Part shown: positions 1-6,931 of the stretch, piece by piece
Layout of the letters: each line of letters begins with the position of its first letter
How positions within the stretch are numbered: the first letter of the stretch is position 1
DNA from: Pseudoalteromonas sp. H105
GTDB lineage: Bacteria > Pseudomonadota > Gammaproteobacteria > Enterobacterales > Alteromonadaceae
Direction of reading: 5' to 3'
Assembly: GCF_001469215.1 (NCBI RefSeq)
Contig: NZ_LOFH01000012.1
Span: forward strand, 1-64,000
Length of the DNA stretch: 64,000 nucleotides
Made by a program: the position numbers and the translations under genes
Notes under the pieces: generated by a model
Databases searched by the model: none
Seen by the model: only the letters and a program-made list of their open reading frames with translations
What the model was told of the DNA's origin: nothing

Positions 1-750
1 GCTGCAGAAAATGCAGAAGCTGAGCGTGAAGAGCAAGCACGCATTGCTGCAGAAAATGCAGAAGCTGAGCGTGTAGAGCAAGCACGCATTGCTGCAGATA
101 AAGCAGAAGCTGAGCGTGAAGAGCAATCACGTATTGCTGCAGAAAATGCAGAAGCTGAGCGTGAAGAGCAAGCACGCATTGCTGCAGAAAATGCAGAAGC
201 TGAGCGTGTAGAGCAAGCACGCATTGCTGCGGAAAAAGCAGAAGCTGAGCGTGTAGAGCAAGCACGTATTGCTGCGGAAAAAGCAGAAGCTGAGCGTGAA
301 GAGCAATCACGCATTGCTGCTGAAAAAGCAGAAGCTGAGCGTGAAGAGCAATCACGCATTGCTGCTGAAAAAGCAGAAGCTGAGCGTGCAGAGCAAGCAC
401 GCATTGCTTCGGAAAAAGCAGAAGCTGAGCGTGTAGAGCAAGCACGTATTGCTGCAGAGAAAGCAGAACAAGCACGTATTGCTGCTGAACAAGCAGAAGC
501 TGAGCGTGTAGAGCAATCACGCATTGCTGCGGAAAAAGCAGAAGCTGAGCGTGTAGAGCAAGAACGTATTGCTGCGGAAAAAGCAGAAGCTGAGCGTGAA
601 GAGCAATCACGCATTGCTGCTGAAAAAGCAGAAGCTGAGCGTGCAGAGCAAGCACGTATTGCTGCGGAAAAAGCAGAAGCTGAGCGTGTAGAGCAAGCAC
701 GTATTGCTGATGAAAAAGCAGAAGCTGAGCGCTTAGAACAAGAACGCCTT
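1..750 (+). repeat. In-frame 45-bp tandem repeat array in ftsY
   Basis: Seventeen consecutive units start at 1, 46, 91, 136, 181, 226, 271, 316, 361, 406, 451, 481, 526, 571, 616, 661 and 706. All are 45 bp except the unit at 451, which is 30 bp and has lost an internal 15 bp. The encoded unit is close to AAEKAEAERVEQARI, a charged helix-former. Variation is mainly AAEN/AAEK, V/E/A before EQ, and QA/QS. Repeat length is a multiple of three throughout, so copy-number change would keep the frame. The array probably continues left of the window. Confidence 0.97.
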
Positions 751-1731
751 ACGGCTGAACTTGCCAAAGAGGAAGCTAAAAAAGCAGATAAACCTAAAAA
801 AGAAGGCTTCTTCTCGCGTCTTAAAAAAGGCTTACTTAAAACAAAACTGAATATAGGCTCAGGTTTTGCGTCAATTTTTAGTGGTAAAAAAATTGATGAT
901 GAGCTATTTGAAGAATTAGAAACGCAATTATTAACGGCTGACTTAGGTGTCGATACCACCATGAAGCTGATTGATAATCTGACAGACGCCGCAGATCGCA
1001 AGCAACTTAAAGACGGTGATGCACTTTATGATCTGATGAAACAAGAGATGGCATCGATGCTTAAAACTGCAGAGCAGCCGTTAGCGATCCCAAGTGATAA
1101 AAAGCCGTTTGTTATTTTAATGGTCGGTGTGAATGGGGTAGGTAAAACCACTACTATTGGTAAGCTTGCTAAGCAATTTCAAAACGAAGGTAAATCAGTG
1201 ATGCTCGCAGCTGGTGATACTTTTCGTGCCGCCGCGGTTGAGCAGCTTCAGGTTTGGGGTGAGCGCAATGAGATTCCAGTTATCGCGCAGCATACCGGTG
1301 CTGATAGCGCGTCAGTGGTATTTGATGCATTCCAAGCCGCTAAAGCCCGCAATGTTGATGTGTTAATCGCTGATACCGCTGGGCGTTTGCAAAACAAAGA
1401 TAACTTAATGCAAGAGCTTGAAAAAATAGCACGTGTAATGAAAAAAATTGACCCAGATGCGCCACATGAAGTGATGCTCACGATTGATGCTGGTACGGGC
1501 CAAAATGCCATCAGCCAAGTGAATCTGTTTAATCAATGCGTTGGTTTAACCGGGATTACTTTATCTAAACTTGATGGTACAGCAAAAGGGGGCGTAATTT
1601 TTGCTGTTGCTGATAAGTTCAATATCCCAATCCGTTATATCGGAGTGGGCGAGGGCATAGATGATTTACGTGCATTTAATAGTAACGATTTTATCGATGC
1701 ACTATTCAGTCAAGACGAGGACGACGCGTAA
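1..1731 (+). CDS. ftsY: Signal recognition particle receptor FtsY (5' partial)
   Basis: SRP receptor GTPase that docks ribosome-nascent chain complexes at the inner membrane. The frame is open from base 1 to the stop at 1729-1731 (576 codons visible) with no in-frame ATG before 961, so the true start lies left of the window. Residues 1-250 are a 15-residue repeat array. Then follows a Lys-rich segment and the typical start of the N domain (GFFSRLKKGLLKTK, about residues 268-281). The G domain has GVNGVGKTT (about 376-384), the DTAGR motif (about 457) and TLSKLDGTAKGG near the end. The conserved NG part is normal; only the acidic A-domain is enlarged. ftsE follows 43 bp downstream, as in E. 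coli. Identity is very secure. Confidence 0.97.
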   Translation, partial: AAENAEAEREEQARIAAENAEAERVEQARIAADKAEAEREEQSRIAAENAEAEREEQARIAAENAEAERVEQARIAAEKAEAERVEQARIAAEKAEAEREEQSRIAAEKAEAEREEQSRIAAEKAEAERAEQARIASEKAEAERVEQARIAAEKAEQARIAAEQAEAERVEQSRIAAEKAEAERVEQERIAAEKAEAEREEQSRIAAEKAEAERAEQARIAAEKAEAERVEQARIADEKAEAERLEQERLTAELAKEEAKKADKPKKEGFFSRLKKGLLKTKLNIGSGFASIFSGKKIDDELFEELETQLLTADLGVDTTMKLIDNLTDAADRKQLKDGDALYDLMKQEMASMLKTAEQPLAIPSDKKPFVILMVGVNGVGKTTTIGKLAKQFQNEGKSVMLAAGDTFRAAAVEQLQVWGERNEIPVIAQHTGADSASVVFDAFQAAKARNVDVLIADTAGRLQNKDNLMQELEKIARVMKKIDPDAPHEVMLTIDAGTGQNAISQVNLFNQCVGLTGITLSKLDGTAKGGVIFAVADKFNIPIRYIGVGEGIDDLRAFNSNDFIDALFSQDEDDA

Positions 1732-1737
1732 AATTAG

Positions 1738-1759
1738 AAGGGGTTTTTACCCCTTTTTT
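1738..1759 (+). terminator. Hairpin with T-tract between ftsY and ftsE
   Basis: Arms AAGGGGT (1738-1744) and ACCCCTT (1749-1755) flank a 4-nt loop and run into six T residues. It has intrinsic terminator form but sits inside an otherwise operon-like ftsY-ftsE-ftsX arrangement, so it may only attenuate read-through. Confidence 0.6.
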
Positions 1760-1774
1760 AGCTGAGGGATAATA

Positions 1775-2452
1775 ATGATAAATTTTCAGCAAGTGAGTAA
1801 AACATACCCTGGCGGCCATCGCGCCCTGGAAAAAGTAAGTTTTCATATCAGGCCTGGTGAACTTGCTTTTTTAACAGGCCACAGTGGAGCTGGTAAGAGT
1901 ACTCTGCTTAAACTTATTAGCTTAATGGAGCGGCCATCGGCAGGGAAAGTCTTAATTAATGGCGTTGATCTAAGTGCTGTAAAGTCTAGGCAAATTCCCT
2001 ATGTACGTCGTGACATTGGTATCATATTTCAAAATCATCGCTTGTTAGAGCGCCATACTATTTTTGATAATGTTGCACTCCCACTCGTTATAGAAGGGAC
2101 TCATCATAAGCAAATCGCAAAGCGAGTACATGGCGCTTTAGATAAAGTCGGTTTGTTAGACAAAGTGAAATGCCACCCTTCAACGTTATCAGGTGGTGAG
2201 CAGCAGCGAGTAGGTATAGCTCGCGCGATAGTTAATTCGCCTCCACTGCTCCTTGCTGATGAGCCAACAGGGAACTTAGATCCAGAGTTATCGATGGACA
2301 TACTCCGCCTATTTGAAGACTTTAATAAACACGGCACCACAGTATTAATCGCAACCCATGATTTAGGGCTTATTTCGCGTATGCGTTATCGTAGCCTTAC
2401 TTTGAAAGAGGGGCGAATGAGCCAAGATCCACTGGCTGAGGCGTCATTATGA
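1775..2452 (+). CDS. ftsE: Cell division ATP-binding protein FtsE
   Basis: Cytoplasmic ATPase of the FtsEX complex, which couples septal constriction to activation of cell wall hydrolases through EnvC. At 225 residues it has normal family length. Walker A is GHSGAGKST (35-43), the ABC signature is LSGGEQQR (about 138-145) and Walker B is LLADEPTGNLDPE. The start has a GAGGGA Shine-Dalgarno a few bases upstream. Its stop overlaps the ftsX start by 4 bp (ATGA), implying translational coupling. The effector envC is also in this window (8226-9365). Confidence 0.97.
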   Translation: MINFQQVSKTYPGGHRALEKVSFHIRPGELAFLTGHSGAGKSTLLKLISLMERPSAGKVLINGVDLSAVKSRQIPYVRRDIGIIFQNHRLLERHTIFDNVALPLVIEGTHHKQIAKRVHGALDKVGLLDKVKCHPSTLSGGEQQRVGIARAIVNSPPLLLADEPTGNLDPELSMDILRLFEDFNKHGTTVLIATHDLGLISRMRYRSLTLKEGRMSQDPLAEASL

Positions 2453-3435
2453 GTTTGTTATTTAAAGGGCGTGAGAGCCAGAATGAACGAGCTAAAAAAT
2501 CATTCATAGCGGCTGGGTATTTTTTTGTTTTGAATATTTTCCGCCAAGGCATTCATAGCCTCGGTGAGATGTGGCGAACGCCAATGGCGTCAATGATGAC
2601 GATTGCAGTGCTAGGCTTAAGCTTAACGTTACCGGCTACATTGTATTTAGTGGTTAAAAATGTTCAGCAAATAAATAGTGGCTTTGAAGAAGCCGCTGAA
2701 ATCTCATTGTTCGTCAAAGAGTCAATGAGCGGTCAAGAAACACAAACATTAGTCAAGCGTTTAGCGTTATACCCAGAGGTTGATAAAGTCACATTCATTT
2801 CAAAACAAAATGCGCTGGTTGAATTTAAAGACGTATCGGGTTTTGGCCAGGCACTTGAGTATTTAGATGAAAACCCGCTACCAGACGTTGTTTTGATCAC
2901 GCCCACTTCGCGTCATCGCCAAGCCGATGCCGCTCGCGCGCTACTTGCAAAGCTCGAAAAAGAACGTGAGGTGGACTTTGGCAAGCTAGACATTGCTTGG
3001 CTTGAACGCCTAAATGCATTACTTAGTTTATTAAAAGAGAGTGTGATCACAATCGCTCTGTTGTTGTTAACCTCCGTGACACTGATTATTGGCAATACAA
3101 TTCGTTTATCAATAATGGATAAAAAAGAAGAGATTCAAGTTATGAAGCTCGTAGGGGCAACCAACACCTTTATCCACGCGCCTTTTTTATGGACGGGGAT
3201 TTGGTATGGCATTATTGGTGGCTTGTTTGCTTTTATTTGTGTCGCCTTAATGATGTGGTGGTTAGGCGCAGCTGTTACTGAGGTTGCGGGTGTGTATCAA
3301 ACACACTTTGATTTAATCGGTTTGAGTGTGTCTGAGTTTGGTTCATTGGTATTATTAGCCACCACACTTGGTTTTGTTGGCTCTTACCTATCAGTGAATC
3401 GTTACATTAAAGAAATAGAACCCGATAAAGTGTAA
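2449..3435 (+). CDS. ftsX: Cell division protein FtsX
   Basis: Integral membrane partner of FtsE. It is 328 residues with the FtsX layout: a cytoplasmic N-terminus, a first membrane segment around MTIAVLGLSLTLPATLYLVV (residues 50-70), an extracytoplasmic loop that in E. coli recruits EnvC, and three C-terminal membrane segments (about 195-325). The motif IQVMKLVGATNTFIHAPF, shared with E. coli FtsX, lies between the membrane segments. The start overlaps ftsE. A large hairpin terminator follows at 3462. Confidence 0.96.
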   Translation: MSLLFKGRESQNERAKKSFIAAGYFFVLNIFRQGIHSLGEMWRTPMASMMTIAVLGLSLTLPATLYLVVKNVQQINSGFEEAAEISLFVKESMSGQETQTLVKRLALYPEVDKVTFISKQNALVEFKDVSGFGQALEYLDENPLPDVVLITPTSRHRQADAARALLAKLEKEREVDFGKLDIAWLERLNALLSLLKESVITIALLLLTSVTLIIGNTIRLSIMDKKEEIQVMKLVGATNTFIHAPFLWTGIWYGIIGGLFAFICVALMMWWLGAAVTEVAGVYQTHFDLIGLSVSEFGSLVLLATTLGFVGSYLSVNRYIKEIEPDKV

Positions 3436-3461
3436 CAATGAGTGTATAGAATGACTCAAAG

Positions 3462-3500
3462 CGTTATAAAAAATAACTTCGGTTGTTTTTTATAACGTTC
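3462..3500 (+). terminator. Terminator after ftsX
   Basis: A 16-bp imperfect stem (3462-3477 and 3482-3497) is closed by a TTCG tetraloop, with an A-rich left arm and T-rich right arm. The symmetry would allow termination in both directions. It separates the ftsYEX unit from rpoH. Confidence 0.75.
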
Positions 3501-3566
3501 TTCAAAGCTAGAATTCATCGCATATTCAGACGTTTAAAGTAGAATAAAAAACATCGAAAAAATCAC

Positions 3567-3594
3567 TTGCTTCAATCGAAAAAAAGATTTAAAT
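3567..3594 (+). promoter_or_regulatory. Candidate sigma-70 promoter of rpoH
   Basis: TTGCTT (3567-3572) and TTAAAT (3589-3594) are separated by 16 bp. Each matches four of six consensus bases. The predicted transcription start would fall at about 3600, on top of the CIRCE palindrome that begins there, which is the usual geometry for repression. This is a by-eye prediction only. Confidence 0.4.
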
Positions 3595-3599
3595 TGAAG

Positions 3600-3626
3600 T
3601 TAGCACTCTCACTTAAAGAGTGCTAA
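3600..3626 (+). promoter_or_regulatory. Perfect CIRCE-type inverted repeat (HrcA operator candidate) upstream of rpoH
   Basis: Left arm TTAGCACTC (3600-3608), nine-base spacer (3609-3617) and right arm GAGTGCTAA (3618-3626). Both arms and the spacer length match the CIRCE consensus exactly. CIRCE is the operator of the heat-shock repressor HrcA, normally found at groESL or dnaK operons. Here it ends 33 bp before the rpoH ATG, in the 5' untranslated region. No hrcA gene is in this window. Confidence 0.85.
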
Positions 3627-3659
3627 GATGGTTTCAAATGTTTATCACCGAGGTGAAAA

Positions 3660-4523
3660 ATGAGTAAAGATTTATACGCAATGGCACTCACAGTTGGACA
3701 GCAAAGCGCGAGTATTGATGGTTACCTACAAGCGGTAAGTACAATACCTATGTTAGAGGCTGAGCAAGAAAAAGAGTTAGCGACCCGCTTACAGGAAGAC
3801 GGCGATCTTAATGCTGCAAAGCAGCTCATCATGTCACATCTACGTTTTGTAGCGCATATAGCAAAAGGTTATTCAGGCTACGGCTTACCACAAGCGGATT
3901 TGATTCAAGAAGGCAACATCGGTCTGATGAAAGCCGTAAAACGTTTTGATCCTTCAGTGGGCGTACGTCTGGTATCATTTGCAGTGCATTGGATAAAAGC
4001 AGAAATCCACGAATTCGTGCTTAAAAACTGGCGTATCGTTAAGGTTGCGACCACGAAAGCACAGCGTAAATTGTTCTTTAATTTACGTAAAAATAAAAAG
4101 CGCCTAGGTTGGTTTAACCAAGCAGAGGTAGCAACTGTAGCGAGCGAGCTAGGTGTTAGCGAAAAAGAAGTACGTGAAATGGAATCGCGCATGAGCGGCC
4201 AAGACATGGGCTTTGATTTAACTGGCGACGATAATGACGACGCACCAAGCAGCACTTACTCGCCAGTACAATACTTAACGGATGGTAGTAACGATTTAGC
4301 TGATGAAGTTGAACAACAGCAGTGGCAAGAGCAATCTCATACACGCTTATTTAATGCATTAAAAACACTGGACGAGCGTTCACAAGACATCGTCAGTGCG
4401 CGTTGGTTGTCAGATGATAAGGCAACTTTGCAAGAGCTTGCTGCAAAGTACAGTGTATCAGCTGAACGTGTTCGCCAGCTTGAAAAAACAGCGATGAAAA
4501 AGCTACAAGCAGCAATGAGCTAA
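3660..4523 (+). CDS. rpoH: RNA polymerase heat-shock sigma factor RpoH (sigma-32)
   Basis: Alternative sigma factor that directs RNA polymerase to heat-shock promoters. It has 287 residues, normal for the family. Region 2 contains [19 protein letters not shown] (80-98) followed by the promoter-melting segment. The diagnostic RpoH box QRKLFFNLR is at 135-143. Region 4 ends with a helix-turn-helix ([20 protein letters not shown]). The start has an AGGTG Shine-Dalgarno. Its position directly after ftsYEX is the E. coli order. A perfect CIRCE palindrome precedes it, suggesting a second heat-shock control layer. A strong terminator follows. Confidence 0.97.
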   Translation: MSKDLYAMALTVGQQSASIDGYLQAVSTIPMLEAEQEKELATRLQEDGDLNAAKQLIMSHLRFVAHIAKGYSGYGLPQADLIQEGNIGLMKAVKRFDPSVGVRLVSFAVHWIKAEIHEFVLKNWRIVKVATTKAQRKLFFNLRKNKKRLGWFNQAEVATVASELGVSEKEVREMESRMSGQDMGFDLTGDDNDDAPSSTYSPVQYLTDGSNDLADEVEQQQWQEQSHTRLFNALKTLDERSQDIVSARWLSDDKATLQELAAKYSVSAERVRQLEKTAMKKLQAAMS

Positions 4524-4546
4524 CGCATAGCATTGTATAAAATTTA

Positions 4547-4577
4547 AAAGCCCCGCATGAAAATGCGGGGCTTTTTG
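4547..4577 (+). terminator. Terminator of rpoH
   Basis: GC-rich stem with arms AAAGCCCCGCAT and ATGCGGGGCTTT around a GAAA loop, followed by a T-tract. It is a classic Rho-independent terminator. Confidence 0.92.
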
Positions 4578-4893
4578 TGTTTAGGGAAGCTTTAGTGAGT
4601 TATTAACACAGAGTTTAAGAGGCGCCGCGCTTCAGAGTTATCAACGTAGGTTGGTTTGAGCGCAGCGAAACCCAACGAAAAAACACCCAACCAACGAGCG
4701 TCAGTGTTTTGCATTATTGGCTGTCTTGAATGTGGTATGAGCGGACACAGGTAACGCCGCGTTAATTAGTGAGCAACGCCACCAACATATCTAAACCAAT
4801 GTGCTGTGAATACGAAATTGAAAGCCAACTAAAAGTGCTGAACTTTGCGAATCTACCTTATTATGCTTATGATAAAATTACATGTAATAGAGC
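4578..4893. other. Non-coding spacer with one REP-like element
   Basis: This 316-bp stretch between the rpoH terminator and the DUF2971 gene has no supportable gene. It holds the left copy of an inverted 33-bp repeat (4645-4677). The rest shows no recognisable signal. Confidence 0.6.
4645..4677 (+). repeat. REP-like palindromic element, left copy
   Basis: A 33-bp element that starts CGTAGGTTGG and ends AAACCCAACG, so its ends can fold back on each other. An inverted copy with three mismatches lies at 5988-6020, on the other side of the DUF2971 gene. The form resembles dispersed intergenic REP-type sequences. No REP transposase is nearby. Confidence 0.75.
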
Positions 4894-5679
4894 TTACCGA
4901 TAGTTTCCGTTTGATGAGACCACCTTCACCCCAGTTAAATGATTACACTCAAGTAACAATTTTACATCTTTAGGTGAAAAAGATGAATTTGGGCCAATGA
5001 TAACCTCTCTTAACGCATTTTTATTTTCACCACAAAATTGTAAGCCCATATAAGGTACTAACCCGTATTTGGAAACTCTAAATTGTATTTCTCCGTCTTC
5101 TATTTTGTTACCTGTCTGTTTCGAATGAATTACCGAGTCATCACTCAAGTAAGCAACAAGTCGAACTTCTTCTTCTTCGCGATAGAATTCACTTTTGTAG
5201 AAAATTGATAGCTTGGATAGTTCATGAGCTAGACTTAGATCGTAAGTATTAAAGCCTTTCATCACAAAGCTACTTTCACTAACTTTATGTTTGGAGATTA
5301 ATTCATAAGCTTTTTCAATTAAAAAGTTCTTACTATAGTTAACCTCATCAGATTGAATATGTTTATTTATATCCAACAGAGCTTCTATATCAAAACCTAG
5401 CGATAAACCTGAGCCATTACTAGCATATGCTCTCCATTGGCTTAGCATATCCCCTTGTTTCGTAAATGACGTGCTTAAAACCCTATTAGAGTGTTTGGCA
5501 TGTCTATATTTTAGCCAAGGAACATGCTCTGGATAAATCTCCCCAAACTTTGAAATTACTATGTTAAATCCCAAGTTATATTCAGAAGGATCATTCATTT
5601 TTTCTAGATCTGACATCCAAAGTTGTTTTGAATTTATTATCGGAACAAACGAATCGATAGCGCAGTAGTGATAAATCAT
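4894..5679 (-). CDS. DUF2971 domain protein (accessory gene)
   Basis: A 261-residue cytoplasmic protein without signal peptide or membrane segments. The N-terminus (IYHYCAIDSFVPIINSKQLW, then SDLEKMNDPSE at about 24-34) matches the DUF2971 family pattern of YHYT...L.LS....NDPSE. The middle has SQWRAYASNGSGLSLGFD (about 81-98), also typical. The family has no settled function; members are scattered accessory genes, some in defence-rich regions. Here the gene is solitary, more AT-rich than its neighbours, in a 1.5-kb patch bounded by inverted REP-like repeats between two conserved core clusters. This suggests insertion by transfer. The family call is from memory of the pattern. Confidence 0.75.
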   Translation of the reverse strand: MIYHYCAIDSFVPIINSKQLWMSDLEKMNDPSEYNLGFNIVISKFGEIYPEHVPWLKYRHAKHSNRVLSTSFTKQGDMLSQWRAYASNGSGLSLGFDIEALLDINKHIQSDEVNYSKNFLIEKAYELISKHKVSESSFVMKGFNTYDLSLAHELSKLSIFYKSEFYREEEEVRLVAYLSDDSVIHSKQTGNKIEDGEIQFRVSKYGLVPYMGLQFCGENKNALREVIIGPNSSFSPKDVKLLLECNHLTGVKVVSSNGNYR

Positions 5680-5763
5680 ATAGTTAAAATTTACTCTTCG
5701 GTTTAGATAGCTTGCCCAAGGAAGCAGAACTGCATATTGAACATCATTTTGGTGGTTTATAAC

Positions 5764-5778
5764 ACACCAAAGTGGTGT
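5764..5778. promoter_or_regulatory. Small palindrome upstream of the DUF2971 gene
   Basis: ACACCA, spacer AAG, TGGTGT: a perfect 6-3-6 inverted repeat about 85 bp before the DUF2971 start. It could be an operator. A further TGGTGT occurs at about 5795-5800. The binding protein is unknown. Confidence 0.35.
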
Positions 5779-5987
5779 ATATTGTATTCTATAATGGTGT
5801 TTCCTATAATCCCCTTTGTAAACAAGTGATTAAAATAGCTAGAAATTAAGCATTTTATTTTACATTAAAACGGCGGTTAATAATGTTATCAGAAAAGTTA
5901 GGCTCCAATTCACAAATGCAGAAATAAATTTAACTTTTTCAATGACTATATCTCGCTCAAAGCTGTCTATTAACTCATACCTTTAAT

Positions 5988-6020
5988 CGTTGGGTTTCGT
6001 TGCTCTCAACCCAACCTACG
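5988..6020 (-). repeat. REP-like palindromic element, right inverted copy
   Basis: The reverse complement of this 33-mer matches 4645-4677 at 30 of 33 positions. The two copies point in opposite directions and bracket the DUF2971 gene over about 1.38 kb. Confidence 0.75.
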
Positions 6021-6051
6021 TGATTAATTTAACGACGGACTATGCTGTTTG

Positions 6052-6107
6052 ACTAGCAACTAGCAACTAGCAACTAGCACCTAGAACCTAGAACCTAGAA
6101 CCTAGCT
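6052..6107. repeat. Heptamer tandem array
   Basis: Eight consecutive 7-bp units: ACTAGCA four times, CCTAGAA three times and CCTAGCT once. All share the CTAG core in the same phase. It lies in the short gap downstream of yibQ, outside any gene. Confidence 0.9.
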
Positions 6108-6130
6108 CCTTTCCCTTATAACTTTAAAGC

Positions 6131-6895
6131 TTACCTTGCATTAACCGCTTTAGGTTCAGCTTGTGCGAGCTGTATGTATTTTCGCTCTACCAGCTGTGAT
6201 AGCGGCACGAGTTCAAACCCTTGTTGTTCTAGCTCAGGGAGTTTGCGCGATAAAAACTCAATAGTTTCAGGGTAGGGGTGAGCAATGGCGATAGCGAAAT
6301 TATAACGCTGAGCTTTGTGTTTGAGTTCATCCAATCTAAATTGCAGCTGTTGCTCATTGGGGATGTTGTCTAAAAATACATGGCGGCCAACATTTTCTAC
6401 CCCGTACAGGTTTGCCACGTTTTGGGCTTGGCTTAACCCTGTGGTGCGGCTGTCTAAAAAGTACAGGCCACGTTGTTTGAGTACTTCCATTGTCCACTTC
6501 ATTGGTGTGCTTTTTTGGGTCAGGTCTGAGCCCATATGATTATTAACGCCTTTAACTTGTGGAAGGCTTGCAAGTGCATTGTAAAGCGTACTTTGTAACT
6601 GCTCTTTATTCATATCATTGGTCAGTGCGCCAGGGCCGAGTGCTTTAGTTTGATCCAGCGCTTGCATTGGGATATGCAGTAAAAGCTCTTTATTAGTCTG
6701 ACTGGCTAATTGCGCAAATATTTGAGAAAACGGGGTGTGGGGCAAAATCGAATACGAAATTTTACCAGGAAGGTTGAGAGTTTCTAGGTCGCGTTGATGG
6801 TTGCCAATATCATCAATCACGATGGCTATTTGTTTACTGTGTACATAACTAGGTAAAAGGCAAATAGCCATAATTAGCAAAAGTATTTTTTTCAA
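6131..6895 (-). CDS. yibQ: Divergent polysaccharide deacetylase family protein (YibQ type)
   Basis: Exported protein of 254 residues. It has a signal peptide (MKKILLLIMAICLLPSYVHS, 1-20) and then the divergent polysaccharide deacetylase fold: IAIVIDDIGNH (23-33), SYSILPHTP, LLLHIPMQ and NNHMGSDLT. E. coli YibQ is encoded after gpmI and envC; here an S41 protease gene lies between envC and this gene, 36 bp upstream. Biochemical activity of the family is poorly defined; a role in envelope polysaccharide processing is inference. Confidence 0.9.
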   Translation of the reverse strand: MKKILLLIMAICLLPSYVHSKQIAIVIDDIGNHQRDLETLNLPGKISYSILPHTPFSQIFAQLASQTNKELLLHIPMQALDQTKALGPGALTNDMNKEQLQSTLYNALASLPQVKGVNNHMGSDLTQKSTPMKWTMEVLKQRGLYFLDSRTTGLSQAQNVANLYGVENVGRHVFLDNIPNEQQLQFRLDELKHKAQRYNFAIAIAHPYPETIEFLSRKLPELEQQGFELVPLSQLVERKYIQLAQAEPKAVNAR

Positions 6896-6931
6896 ATTTA
6901 TAGTTTTTATTATCTTTTTATTTAAGCTATT

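Larger units (their letters stand above)
5680..6130. other. Intergenic region with palindrome, REP-like copy and heptamer array
   Basis: This 451-bp AT-rich stretch has no gene I can support. It contains the upstream region of the DUF2971 gene with a 15-bp palindrome (5764-5778), the right REP-like copy (5988-6020) and a heptamer array (6052-6107). Remaining sequence shows nothing recognisable. Confidence 0.6.

Noticed and set aside
1..750. Repeat array as a possible CRISPR
   Set aside because: Units are contiguous with no unique spacers, in frame with ftsY and a multiple of three; it is a coding tandem repeat.
4645..6020. Inverted repeats as ends of an insertion sequence
   Set aside because: There is no transposase between them, and each copy is itself palindromic, which fits REP-like elements better than IS ends. 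No target duplication was recognised.
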